From the NCBI GenBank assembly GCA_019217005.1, contig JAHBNG010000055.1:26308-90307 (forward strand): DNA of 64,000 nucleotides, read 5' to 3'. Made by a program: the position numbers and the translations under genes. Below are positions 36,713 through 46,361 of the stretch, in pieces. The DNA is from Chloroflexi bacterium TSY (GTDB taxonomy: Bacteria > Chloroflexota > Anaerolineae > Caldilineales > Caldilineaceae). Numbering within the stretch: the first letter of the stretch is position 1; every line of letters begins with the position of its first letter. The notes beneath the pieces were generated by a model, which saw nothing but the letters and a program-made list of their open reading frames with translations, was not told the origin of the DNA and ran no database searches.

Positions 36713-37807
36713 TTATTCAGTGATTACATAAATATCCGCCACCCAGCCGCCATCTACCAAATCCGGGATGTCTAACTGGACCCAGGTACCGTCAACGCTT
36801 CTCTCTAATACAGGAAAAACATCACCATTGAAGACATAACCGATAATTGCAGCGTCGGTTGAAGGGGCACTGCGGACGCGTAACCTTGTTCCATCTGTAA
36901 AGACAATTGCGCTCCCCGGAATCGGCTCGGGAATGTCGAGTTCCGTTTCAGTTGCATCATCGCTTGTTGATTCATCACTGTTTGATGATGACACCTCTTG
37001 TTCAACAACTGTATCATCATCAGTCGTGTTGCTGGCAGGCGTCGAAGCGTCTTCCGCAGAGCCTTCTGTATCAGCTGTTTCTGAATTATCTGTCTCTATG
37101 CTTGTTTCTGCTCTGGCACTCTCTGTAATTTCGACGACAAGAGCCTGGTCTTCACCATTTGTCTGCAAAAATTCGGCGGCAACCCAACCCCCACCAGAAA
37201 TTCCAGGCAGGTCGAGACGCATCCAGGCTTCATCCTCCGTGACGGCCAAAATTTGGTAGGCTTCACCATCGTAGATGTAGGTCAAGATTTCCGCATCCGT
37301 ATTTGGTTCACTCCGCACACGCAATCTGGTTCCATCCGTCTGAACAACCACACCACCTGGCGCTGGCGTCGGGCGTGAAAGTGCTTCACCCGTGCCATCC
37401 GTAGTGGGAACGTCCGTAATATCACCCTTTACGGTAACAAAGGATGCATCAACCCACCCCGCTCCATTTCGAGCATCGAGGACTTCCAGACGAAGCCAGC
37501 GCCCATTGGAACTGATCCCAATCACTTTGTACTGTTCGCCCTGATTGAGCCCACCAATAACAGCGCTATCCTCATTTGGCTGAGGGTGCAAGCGCAACGA
37601 TGGCACATTGATTGTGGCAATTGCGTCAGCGAGCCGCGGCCCATCATCCCCCATCTCCTGATGATCCGCCGCCTGTACGGCAACAGTTGGCGTTGGAGAC
37701 TCTGTCATCGCTGATTCTATGGAAACACAACCCATGAACAGTGATAGAAGAGCGAACATGCTGAAATAGATGGCAACAAGTCGGAGATATGGAAACTGAG
37801 TAATCAT
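36713..37807 (-). CDS. Lipoprotein with three bacterial SH3 (SH3b) domains
   Basis: 364 residues. Signal peptide ends in LFMGC (Cys26, lipidation). Three SH3b repeats: ~68-125 (INVPSLRLHPQPNEDSAVIG), ~153-215 (TDGTRLRVRSEPNTDAEIL) and ~303-362 (TDGTRLRVRSAPSTDAAII). A Thr/Ser/Glu-rich linker (~225-295) separates the last two. Probably surface-anchored and binding cell-wall or other peptides; no enzyme domain. Repeat R copy 2 lies 40 bp upstream. Confidence 0.85.
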   Translation of the reverse strand: MITQFPYLRLVAIYFSMFALLSLFMGCVSIESAMTESPTPTVAVQAADHQEMGDDGPRLADAIATINVPSLRLHPQPNEDSAVIGGLNQGEQYKVIGISSNGRWLRLEVLDARNGAGWVDASFVTVKGDITDVPTTDGTGEALSRPTPAPGGVVVQTDGTRLRVRSEPNTDAEILTYIYDGEAYQILAVTEDEAWMRLDLPGISGGGWVAAEFLQTNGEDQALVVEITESARAETSIETDNSETADTEGSAEDASTPASNTTDDDTVVEQEVSSSNSDESTSDDATETELDIPEPIPGSAIVFTDGTRLRVRSAPSTDAAIIGYVFNGDVFPVLERSVDGTWVQLDIPDLVDGGWVADIYVITE

Positions 37808-37846
37808 TTTTTCCTCATAACAAGATCATAATTAATAGCCACACTA

Positions 37847-37906
37847 TTTAAACTTTGGACAATTGTCCCTCGACAGAACACGATTCTATTGTCCGAAGTC
37901 TAAGTG
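37847..37906 (+). repeat. Hairpin repeat R, copy 2
   Basis: TTTAAACTTTGGACAATTGT pairs with ATTGTCCGAAGTCTAA. Lies between the SH3b lipoprotein start and the MFS gene stop. Confidence 0.75.
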
Positions 37907-37924
37907 GTGTCTCTATAAGGTGTT

Positions 37925-39139
37925 CTATACATGTGCATGACGAATGGGCGATAGGATGATGAGCAACAGCTCTCCAGTAAGAGCGGCAGTGCCAATCAAG
38001 AGCGTGAGACGCAGACCAACAACCTCGCCAAGAAAACCGCCAAGGGCAGCACCAAACACGGCCATACCAAAGAGGACAAAGCGACGTGCTGCGGTCACTC
38101 GTCCAAGCAACGCCACCGATGTAATCACTTGCCGCAAACTTACCTGATTGACAAAGTAGATCGACATGCCAAACCCAACCACCGCTTGTCCTGCGATGAC
38201 ATAAACGAAAGCATTTCCGCCGAGACCAGCAAAGACGATGAGCAAGCTTCCCACAATCCAGATTGATTTTCCAAGAGCCAGGATCGTGCCAGCTCGCAAT
38301 CGATATGCCAGCCAACCGGCAGATGCTGCACCACTCAAGGTCCCAATACCTCCAGCAGCCAGTACAAAACCAATCGTCGCTGGAGAGAAATTCAGTTCGT
38401 TCGCAAAAAAGAGCAGCTGTACCGTATTTTGCAAGGCACCAGCCAACATGCCAAGAGCGGATGTAATCGTCAGCACTTTTAGTAGCGGTGTCCGTATCAG
38501 CTCATAAATTCCTTCACCAACCTCATGCCAAATGGTCTTGGGCTTTCGTGTTGGCAAAGCTTCTTTTGTCTCAAGCCTCCGCAATGCGACGGCAGATAAA
38601 ATATAGGAGACAGCATCTATGACAATTGCTTTGGGTGCGCTGAAAAATTGTACCAAACCTCCAGCAATGCCTGGTCCAGCGATCGAGATCACAGAGTCGC
38701 TCAACGAGAGCTTGCTATTGGCTTCGACAAGCTGCTCTTTCGGCACAATTGACGGCAAGATAGAGATTGATGCGATCTGGAAAAAGACCGTCAGAATCCC
38801 AGCCAGAAAAGCAACAAGCCACAAATGCATAAAACTGATGTGACCAAGCCAGGCTGCAAGCGGAATCGAACCAAGAAGAAGCGCACGTCCCAAGTCGGAT
38901 CCAACCAGAATTGGGCGTCGCCGCGTACGGTCGACCCAAACGCCAGCCGGTAGGCCAAAAAGCAGATTCGGTAGCGAATTTGCCATACCCAACAATCCCA
39001 TTTGGGTTGGCGTGGCCCCTAAAATAAGGACTGCCGTTAGCGGCAATGCCACGTTTGTGATTTGGCTGCCTGCATTCGAAATCGCCTGAGCGATCCACAA
39101 TCGTAGAAACGATGAGTTGTGCCAAAGGGTTGCGTTCAT
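37925..39139 (-). CDS. MFS transporter (EntS/MFS_3-type exporter)
   Basis: 404 residues, about twelve helices. SFLRLWIAQAISNAGSQITN at the N-terminus and GLPAGVWVDRTRRRPILVGS (the loop 2-3 motif) place it with MFS_3 exporters of small molecules such as siderophores or macrolides. Substrate unknown. It stands alone between the SH3b lipoprotein gene and the IS-A array. Confidence 0.88.
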   Translation of the reverse strand: MNATLWHNSSFLRLWIAQAISNAGSQITNVALPLTAVLILGATPTQMGLLGMANSLPNLLFGLPAGVWVDRTRRRPILVGSDLGRALLLGSIPLAAWLGHISFMHLWLVAFLAGILTVFFQIASISILPSIVPKEQLVEANSKLSLSDSVISIAGPGIAGGLVQFFSAPKAIVIDAVSYILSAVALRRLETKEALPTRKPKTIWHEVGEGIYELIRTPLLKVLTITSALGMLAGALQNTVQLLFFANELNFSPATIGFVLAAGGIGTLSGAASAGWLAYRLRAGTILALGKSIWIVGSLLIVFAGLGGNAFVYVIAGQAVVGFGMSIYFVNQVSLRQVITSVALLGRVTAARRFVLFGMAVFGAALGGFLGEVVGLRLTLLIGTAALTGELLLIILSPIRHAHV

Positions 39140-39242
39140 ATTCGCACGTGATGCATGATACCTGTCGAGATATTGGGGGTGGGTCTATCCTCAAACGCAA
39201 CCAATTATTACATGGTTCCATTTGGTTGACAAAACCGCTTTA

Positions 39243-40736
39243 CTTTACTTTCTGGTAAAAGAAAAGAGATGAGGTGAGAAATGTGACAAAAAGCGGTTAG
39301 CGTTTCATCCTAAAGGTAGCGAAACCAAAAAGGAGGAAGGAATGCTAACCGCGCCAGAAATAACTATAGCAGTACTGATGAATGTATTGCAAGTAACGCC
39401 GGTGGGAACAAACGTAAATGTAATGCGTCTGATGTGGGCGATGATGAATGGGTCGTTTCTGAAAAGTCGAGGAGCAATCCATAGTGGATTGAGTGAAAGC
39501 GGGTTTGAAGATGAGGAGCTCCGGCGAAGCTGGTGGAGCTTTCGATATGGATCATGGGATATTGCAAGCCTGCTCTCATCGTGGCAAGAAGAAGTGGAGT
39601 GGAAAGGGGAATGGGAGGCAAAAAAGTTAGAAGGATACCGAGTGAAAAGCATAGATATCACAGGGTTCTGGCGACCGAAGCTGCAAGGGAAAGTGAACCG
39701 ACTCTATAACTCAACGGCTCGTCGGGCATTGCCCGCGCTCATCTTTGGAGTGATGATAAGCTCGGGGGAGATAGGCGGGAAACGAGTGCCACTGCTCAAG
39801 GCAATCATGAGATGCGAGGTAGGCACAAAGGAAAGTGAGTTTCGGAAAAAGCTGCTGAAAGAGACCAAGAAATCACTGGAGTCAGACGAAGTGGCGGTGG
39901 TCGATGCCGGGTTTACAATCAGAGAAATGCTAGAAAGCGACGTCGACCGATTTGTCCTTCGGGAAGCGATTAACTGCACAGCGCGCCGCAATGAGTTACC
40001 CGAACGTAAGGAAAAAAGGCAGACCACCCGAATATGGTGATATTGTGCGTCCGCTCTCTCGATGCTATAGGGGAAAGCGACTCGAGGCCACAACTCCAGA
40101 CTCGTTTGGTCAATTTGTCTATAGTGGTCGCCTGATTCGCTATCAAGCATGGCACAATCTCGTCCCCAGGACAACCAAGGTGGATACAGCCAACCGCACC
40201 TATTCGATTTACGTCTTTCAGGATCCTGCTTATCACACACCTTTGGTTCTGGCGACCGTCATGGCTTTACAAGCTGAAACCATTTATCTTTTCTCTCTGG
40301 AGCGCTGGCCTGTTGAACATCCCCCCTTGGCTTCCAAGCAGATGATTGGCTTACATCGTCAATTTGTTCATGCCGATGAGGCTTGTTTCCGTGGGGCTGC
40401 TTGCTGGCAATCTTCTTTCCCATTTAGCCGCTTCTCTTCCTCCCATACCGACTGGCTACTGGGATCGAGAGCCTCAAGCCACTCCCGGCAGGCTGCGCCG
40501 CGTTCTCTCGAGTGCTCTTTTTCCAACTCCTGACCAACTCGACCCTGACTTTCGGAAAAAGGCCTCGGTTTCACACCATTTACCTAAAGGCGTTCTCGCT
40601 CATCGCCGCCTCAATGCCGCTGCTTAAACTAGCCGAGCACTATTTTTACATTTTATCCCGTTTTTTCAGGGTGGATTCTTTTTTCCGCCCCTTTCGGTTT
40701 GCCCTTTGTCACTCAAGCCTTTACCAGAAAGTAAAG
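39243..40736 (+). mobile_element. IS-A copy B1 (first of three in tandem)
   Basis: Complete left terminal repeat at 39243, right repeat ending at 40736. Subtype V. CTTTA precedes it (39238-39242) and recurs at 43701-43705 after B3, two bases beyond the last IS end, so the array may have grown at one insertion site. Confidence 0.88.
39342..40627 (+). pseudogene. IS-A transposase, frameshifted (B1)
   Basis: Open to about 40010, where a run of six A (five in B2 and B3) shifts the frame; the remainder continues in the next frame. Also carries the 11-nt deletion near 40391. Confidence 0.8.
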
Positions 40737-42208
40737 AAGAGATGAGGTGAGAAATGTGACAAAAAGCGGTTAGCAGTTCATCCTAAAGGTAGAGAACCCA
40801 AAAAGGAGGAAGGAATGCTAACCGCGCCAGAAATAACTATAGCAGTACTGATGAATGTATTGCAAGTAACGCCGATGGGAACAAACGTAAATGTAATGCG
40901 TCTGATGTGGGCAATGCTGAATGGGTCGTTTCTGAAAAGTCGAGGAGCAATCCATAGCGCATTGAAAGAAAGCGGGTTTGAAGATGAGGAGCTCCGGCGA
41001 AGCTGGTGGAGCTTTCGATATGGATCATGGGATATTGCAAGCCTGCTCTCATCGTGGCAAGAAGAAGTGGAGTGGAAAGGGGAATGGGAGGCAAAAAAGT
41101 TAGAAGGATACCGAGTGAAAAGCATAGATATCACAGGGTTCTGGCGACCGAAGCTGCAAGGGAAAGTGAACCGACTCTATAACTCAACGGCTCGTCGGGC
41201 ATTGCCCGCGCTCATCTTTGGAGTGATGATAAGCTCGGGGGAGATAGGCGGGAAGCGAGTGCCACTGCTCAAGGCAATCATGAGATGCACGGTTGGAACA
41301 AAGGAAAGTGAGTTTCGGAAAAAGCTGCTGACAGAGACGAAGAAATCACTGGAGTCAGACGAAGTGGCGGTGGTCGATGCCGGGTTTACAATCAGAGAAA
41401 TGCTAGAAAGCGGCATAGACCGATTTGTCCTGCGGGAAGCCATTAACTGCACAGTGCGCCGCAATGAGTTCCCCAAACGCAAAGAAAAAGGCAGACCACC
41501 TGAATATGGTGATATTGTGCGTCCGCTCTCTCGCAGCTATAAGGGAAAGCGACTCGAGGCTACAACTCCGGACTCGTCTGGTCGCTTTCTCTATAGTGGT
41601 CGCCTGATTTGCTATCAAGCATGGCACAATCTCGTCCCCAGAACAACCAAGGTGGATACAGCCAACCGTACCTACTCGATTTACGTCATTCAGGATCCGG
41701 CCTACAACACACCTTTGGTTTTGGCGACCGTTATGACTTTGCAGCCTGAAACCATTTATCTTGTCTACCTGGAACGCTGGCCTGTTGAACCTCCCCCCTT
41801 GGCTTCCAAGCAGATGATTGGCTTACATCGTCAATTTGTTCATGCCGATGAGGCTTGTTTCCGTGGGGCTGCTTGCTGGCAATCTTCTTTCCCATTTAGC
41901 CGCTTCTCTTCCTCCCATACCGACTGGCTACTGGGATCGAGAGCCTCAAGCCACTCCCGGCAGGCTGCGCCGCGTTCTCTCGAGTGCTCTTTTTCCAACT
42001 CCTGACCAACTCGACCCTGACTTTCGGAAAAAGGCCTCGGTTTCACACCATTTACCTAAAGGCGTTCTCGCTCATCGCCGCCTCAATGCCGCTGCTTAAA
42101 CTAGCCGAGCACTATTTTTACATTTTATCCCGTTTTTTCAGGGTGGATTCTTTTTTCCGCCCCTTTCGGTTTGCCCTTTGTCACTCAAGCCTTTACCAGA
42201 AAGTAAAG
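40737..42208 (+). mobile_element. IS-A copy B2 (second of three in tandem)
   Basis: Lacks the first 21 nt of the left end and joins B1 directly, the same junction as A2/A1. Right repeat ends at 42208. Mostly subtype M. Confidence 0.88.
40815..42005 (+). CDS. IS-A transposase, 396-residue form (B2)
   Basis: As the copy at 25117-26307 but subtype M (TPMGTNVNV, SALKESGF, ESGIDRFVL). Asp105, Asp188 and Glu320 present. The 11-nt deletion diverts the tail after residue 350; the original C-terminal frame ends at 42099. Confidence 0.8.
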   Translation: MLTAPEITIAVLMNVLQVTPMGTNVNVMRLMWAMLNGSFLKSRGAIHSALKESGFEDEELRRSWWSFRYGSWDIASLLSSWQEEVEWKGEWEAKKLEGYRVKSIDITGFWRPKLQGKVNRLYNSTARRALPALIFGVMISSGEIGGKRVPLLKAIMRCTVGTKESEFRKKLLTETKKSLESDEVAVVDAGFTIREMLESGIDRFVLREAINCTVRRNEFPKRKEKGRPPEYGDIVRPLSRSYKGKRLEATTPDSSGRFLYSGRLICYQAWHNLVPRTTKVDTANRTYSIYVIQDPAYNTPLVLATVMTLQPETIYLVYLERWPVEPPPLASKQMIGLHRQFVHADEACFRGAACWQSSFPFSRFSSSHTDWLLGSRASSHSRQAAPRSLECSFSNS

Positions 42209-42210
42209 TT

Positions 42211-43698
42211 CTTTACTTTCTGGTAAAAGAAAAGAGATGAGAAATGTGACAAAAAGCGGTTAGCAGTTCATCCTAAAGGTAGAGAACCCAAAAAGGAGGA
42301 AGGAATGCTAACCGCGCCAGAAATAACTATAGCAGTACTGATGAATGTATTGCAAGTAACGCCGATGGGAACAAACGTAAATGTAATGCGTCTGATGTGG
42401 GCAATGCTGAATGGGTCGTTTCTGAAAAGTCGAGGAGCAATCCATAGCGCATTGAAAGAAAGCGGGTTTGAAGATGAGGAGCTCCGGCGAAGCTGGTGGA
42501 GCTTTCGATATGGATCATGGGATATTGCAAGCCTGCTCTCATCGTGGCAAGAAGAAGTGGAGTGGAAAGGGGAATGGGAGGCAAAAAAGTTAGAAGGATA
42601 CCGAGTGAAAAGCATAGATATCACAGGGTTCTGGCGACCGAAGCTGCAAGGGAAAGTGAACCGACTCTATAACTCAACGGCTCGTCGGGCATTGCCCGCG
42701 CTCATCTTTGGAGTGATGATAAGCTCGGGGGAGATAGGCGGGAAGCGAGTGCCACTGCTCAAGGCAATCATGAGATGCACGGTTGGAACAAAGGAAAGTG
42801 AGTTTCGGAAAAAGCTGCTGACAGAGACGAAGAAATCACTGGAGTCAGACGAAGTGGCGGTGGTCGATGCCGGGTTTACAATCAGAGAAATGCTAGAAAG
42901 CGACGTCGACCGATTTGTCCTTCGGGAAGCGATTAACTGCACAGCGCGCCGCAATGAGTTACCCGAACGTAAGGAAAAAGGCAGACCACCCGAATATGGT
43001 GATATTGTGCGTCCGCTCTCTCGATGCTATAGGGGAAAGCGACTCGAGGCCACAACTCCAGACTCGTTTGGTCAATTTGTCTATAGTGGTCGCCTGATTC
43101 GCTATCAAGCATGGCACAATCTCGTCCCCAGGACAACCAAGGTGGATACAGCCAACCGCACCTATTCGATTTACGTCTTTCAGGATCCTGCTTATCACAC
43201 ACCTTTGGTTCTGGCGACCGTCATGGCTTTACAAGCTGAAACCATTTATCTTTTCTCTCTGGAGCGCTGGCCTGTTGAACATCCCCCCTTGGCTTCCAAG
43301 CAGATGATTGGCTTACATCGTCAATTTGTTCATGCCGATGAGGCTTGTTTCCGTGGGGCTGCTTGCTGGCAATCTTCTTTCCCATTTAGCCGCTTCTCTT
43401 CCTCCCATACCGACTGGCTACTGGGATCGAGAGCCTCAAGCCACTCCCGGCAGGCTGCGCCGTGTTCTCTCGAGTGCTCTTTTTCCAACTCCTGACCAAC
43501 TCGACCCTGACTTTCGGAAAAAGGCCTCGGTTTCACACCATTTCCCTAAAGGCGTTCTCGCTCATCGCCGCCTCAATGCCGCTGCTTAAACTAGCCGAGC
43601 ACTATTTTTACATTTTATCCCGTTTTTTCAGGGTGGATTCTTTTTTCCGCCCCTTTCGGTTTGCCCTTTGTCACTCAAGCCTTTACCAGAAAGTAAAG
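42211..43698 (+). mobile_element. IS-A copy B3 (third of three in tandem)
   Basis: Complete left repeat at 42211 (TT separates it from B2), right repeat ending at 43698. Begins as subtype M and ends as subtype V, so it is a hybrid. A short deletion in the leader (GATGAGAAATG instead of GATGAGGTGAGAAATG). Confidence 0.88.
42305..43495 (+). CDS. IS-A transposase, 396-residue form (B3, hybrid)
   Basis: Starts as subtype M (TPMG, SALKESGF) and from about residue 199 is subtype V (ESDVDRFVLREAINCTARR). Catalytic Asp/Asp/Glu motifs intact. Same 11-nt deletion after residue 350; the original C-terminal frame ends at 43589. Confidence 0.8.
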   Translation: MLTAPEITIAVLMNVLQVTPMGTNVNVMRLMWAMLNGSFLKSRGAIHSALKESGFEDEELRRSWWSFRYGSWDIASLLSSWQEEVEWKGEWEAKKLEGYRVKSIDITGFWRPKLQGKVNRLYNSTARRALPALIFGVMISSGEIGGKRVPLLKAIMRCTVGTKESEFRKKLLTETKKSLESDEVAVVDAGFTIREMLESDVDRFVLREAINCTARRNELPERKEKGRPPEYGDIVRPLSRCYRGKRLEATTPDSFGQFVYSGRLIRYQAWHNLVPRTTKVDTANRTYSIYVFQDPAYHTPLVLATVMALQAETIYLFSLERWPVEHPPLASKQMIGLHRQFVHADEACFRGAACWQSSFPFSRFSSSHTDWLLGSRASSHSRQAAPCSLECSFSNS

Positions 43699-43807
43699 AG
43701 CTTTAGGTAATTCCAAAAAATGGATGATCCACAGATGAACAGGATTTACAGAATTCGAAAGGGAAAATCCAGTGAATCTCGTCCACCAATGGATCATTTA
43801 ATAATTG

Positions 43808-43924
43808 GGGTTGTCTGAGGAATTGTGTGGTTGTCAGTTGGTTTGTTGGTTAGATGGTTGGTGAACAAACCAGCAAACCAACAAACCATCCAACGTTTAC
43901 CCCACAAAATCTCAAAGAACCAAA
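43808..43924 (+). repeat. TTGGTTTGTTGGTT palindromic repeat, copy 2
   Basis: About 115 bp, matching 18998-19109 in reverse. GGTTTGTTGGTT pairs with AACAAACC. Lies between the IS-A array and the stop of the DUF2723 gene. Confidence 0.75.
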
Positions 43925-43951
43925 ATTGGATTGGTCTGAGATGTGTAAATA

Positions 43952-45919
43952 TTACCAAGACAAATCTGTTTGCCAGCGTCCTTGCTCTTCTACGGAAAGC
44001 GCATCATAGACGATCATCAGCAAGCGATAGGTTTGTGGTGAATCTAAATGCTGCTGGGCGGGCGGCAACGAGAGGTAATGTACGTCGCGAATCTGTTCAT
44101 TCGGTAACCAGTCCGATGTCATTGCTACCTGACGTAATGGAAAGCGATCTGCACGAACTAGAGATCCGTCGGACCACTGGAGATCGTTCCCTGCCGCATC
44201 CAAAATGCGCAGTGATATCTTTAGTTGCTGCGTTAGTTGCGACGTTGGACGCCAATACAAAACAACGCGCAATGTGGGACCGGCTGCTTCAGCCAGAATG
44301 TCTATATCGGCACCCTCTAGTAGCAAAGTGTCTGAAGCAAACAAATTGTTCAAAGGCCGGCGTGGTTCTATCCGTGGTACTTGGCCTCGCGGCCAAACGC
44401 GTACAAGTGGTCCTTCGCCGCTAAAGCTGTATGTTGACTCAATGCCCGTAATCTCTTGGGTCAAATAAAGCGGCACGTTCTGTTCCATCAATTGCTCGAC
44501 AGCAGCGAGTCGTGCATCGGGGAAATCTGCCACTATGCCCACAGCATTTTTCCCCAGACCTTCCGCTTGTTGCATATAGCGGAGCGCCGTGATCTGACCT
44601 TCCAAACCGAGTACATGACTATTTGTCGGAAAATCAACTTTCGCCATACGTATGGCTTGATCATGGGCTTCCCAGGTAGTTGCTCGGTTGATCAAGTTGC
44701 CCGGAATCAATATTCCACCAATCACGATTGCACAGAGCAGGAACTGTATCATGGCAATCATTCGGTTACGTAGTAAGTCGTTATTGATGGTTTGCTTAGA
44801 TCCAAAGATTTTGAATAGGATCTGTGCTCCGGCAATTGCCAGAGCAGTGATTCCTGTCCCAATGTAGAGTGTGCTGCACAAAATTGCGGGAAGCAGAAAA
44901 ACTTCGGCATCGTGAACGCGATAGTTAACTGCAAAGAGCAGATTAAGAGTCAATGTACTGAGGATGAGTAACCAGCAATTCGGCTTCCATCTCCAAAACG
45001 CAGCAGCAAAGCCCACACAGGCCAGTGCGAATCCAGGCCACCCAACCTGTTCGAGAAATAATTGGACCCAATCAGGGGAACGTTTCGGCATAGATAGAAC
45101 GTTATCTTGTAGGAAACTCAAATACCCGACACCTAAAACATGATTGAAAAAACCGCTCGTTGAATGAATATAATCGCCACGCAGATCTCGAATTCCTCGC
45201 GTGGCCTGGATAGGAAGATAAAGATAGAGAAGGAGTGGTCCGCCGAAGGCCGTTAACCATGAAAGCCATATGCGTTGTGGCCGCAGAGCAAAAGAAGCGC
45301 TTAACAAAATGTAGAGAAATAAACCAGGGATGAGCAAGATGGTGGTTCTGTGGTGGGTCAGCGCCAGACCGAGTAGCAGACAGAGCAACAAGATCGATCT
45401 GTTGCGCTTTTGCTCGTAGTTTTTCTCCGCAGCGTGCGGAATTCGAATTGCGGCCAAAAGAATGGCCGCAACGAAAAAACCGTGCAAGGAATAGACTTCC
45501 GCGATTGTTGCCTGACTCCACCAAATCGGACCGATTGCAAAGACAGTTGCCGCGGAGATTCCCGCTATCTTAATGGGCAATGAACAATCTTGAGCATCAG
45601 AGTGTTTTCCAATCTGTACTGTCAGCAGATAGAGAATGAAAATTGTCAAGCTCGCAGCCAATGCGCTGAAAATATTCATGCGCCAGGCCCAATGACCGAT
45701 CGGAAAAATAATGCGACTCCAAAGTCCGCCAAGCATTATATAGAGTGGATAGCCAGTGGGATGGGCGATGCCAAAAGTGGGTCCAACGAATTGGAATTCC
45801 AGACTATCATCAAAAAATGTCACAATACTTGGAGCTGCAGCGACACCGTACAGCAACAGTGATGCAACCCAGATCGCTGCACCCCAAATGTCTTTGTTCA
45901 TGCGTTTCAGAAGATTCAT
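43952..45919 (-). CDS. DUF2723 membrane protein (TMEM260-like, probable GT-C glycosyltransferase)
   Basis: 655 residues, about eleven helices, then a soluble C-terminal part (~470-655). VTFFDDSLEFQFVGPTFGIA and HPTGYPLYIMLGGLW (residues ~33-67) are the signature of DUF2723 proteins, whose eukaryotic relative TMEM260 is an O-mannosyltransferase. The D-D-x-x-E of the first loop would be the active site. Probably glycosylates surface proteins or lipids from a lipid-linked sugar. Single gene. Confidence 0.8.
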   Translation of the reverse strand: MNLLKRMNKDIWGAAIWVASLLLYGVAAAPSIVTFFDDSLEFQFVGPTFGIAHPTGYPLYIMLGGLWSRIIFPIGHWAWRMNIFSALAASLTIFILYLLTVQIGKHSDAQDCSLPIKIAGISAATVFAIGPIWWSQATIAEVYSLHGFFVAAILLAAIRIPHAAEKNYEQKRNRSILLLCLLLGLALTHHRTTILLIPGLFLYILLSASFALRPQRIWLSWLTAFGGPLLLYLYLPIQATRGIRDLRGDYIHSTSGFFNHVLGVGYLSFLQDNVLSMPKRSPDWVQLFLEQVGWPGFALACVGFAAAFWRWKPNCWLLILSTLTLNLLFAVNYRVHDAEVFLLPAILCSTLYIGTGITALAIAGAQILFKIFGSKQTINNDLLRNRMIAMIQFLLCAIVIGGILIPGNLINRATTWEAHDQAIRMAKVDFPTNSHVLGLEGQITALRYMQQAEGLGKNAVGIVADFPDARLAAVEQLMEQNVPLYLTQEITGIESTYSFSGEGPLVRVWPRGQVPRIEPRRPLNNLFASDTLLLEGADIDILAEAAGPTLRVVLYWRPTSQLTQQLKISLRILDAAGNDLQWSDGSLVRADRFPLRQVAMTSDWLPNEQIRDVHYLSLPPAQQHLDSPQTYRLLMIVYDALSVEEQGRWQTDLSW

Positions 45920-46056
45920 GGAGGTCTGAGTCTATCATAGCTTTTGTGCATAGCATAACAGTTCCGTTTGGTGATTACCCTTCAGTTTGGTATGATACGC
46001 GCCAAATTGTCGCAACATCTATACTCGGTCGATCCAAAATGTGTCTTATGCTCGCA

Positions 46057-46284
46057 GAGTCGCCATGCGTGGCGCAGCATTCTCTATTACACGCAGTAGA
46101 CATAATCCTGCATTTCTCAGTCAAAACAGACTCGAGCGGGCCAAATGGTCCGAGATTCTCTACTGCGTCTTTTTTCGCCATTTGAACGCTCTACCTCTGA
46201 GAAATCCTACTGCGTGTAATCTCTCATGCCGGATTGAGTCGAGTAGAGCCGTATTGGAGAATGCTGCGCCATGCATGGCGACTC
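46057..46284. repeat. Palindromic element T, copy 3, with complete outer arms
   Basis: Outer arms GAGTCGCCATGCGTGGCGCA (46057 on) and the inverse ending at 46284 enclose the 135-bp core (46086-46220). Each arm is itself a palindrome (CGCCATGCATGGCG). The complete form of the element seen at 4939 and 17365. Confidence 0.85.
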
Positions 46285-46361
46285 CACAGCGAATCGGTCT
46301 CAACTTATCGACATTGAGCCCTTACTACCGGGCTTGCTCCTTCTAGCAAGTCTTTTCCCCC

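Noticed and set aside
27876..39242. Composite transposon bounded by the inverted IS-A arrays
   Set aside because: The outer flanks (AGGAA and AGCTT/CTTTA) do not match as a single duplication and copy C lies inside with its own duplication; rearrangement fits better.
45975..46346. Small frames inside element T that recur in all copies
   Set aside because: They are carried by the palindromic element and have no ribosome-binding site or family resemblance.
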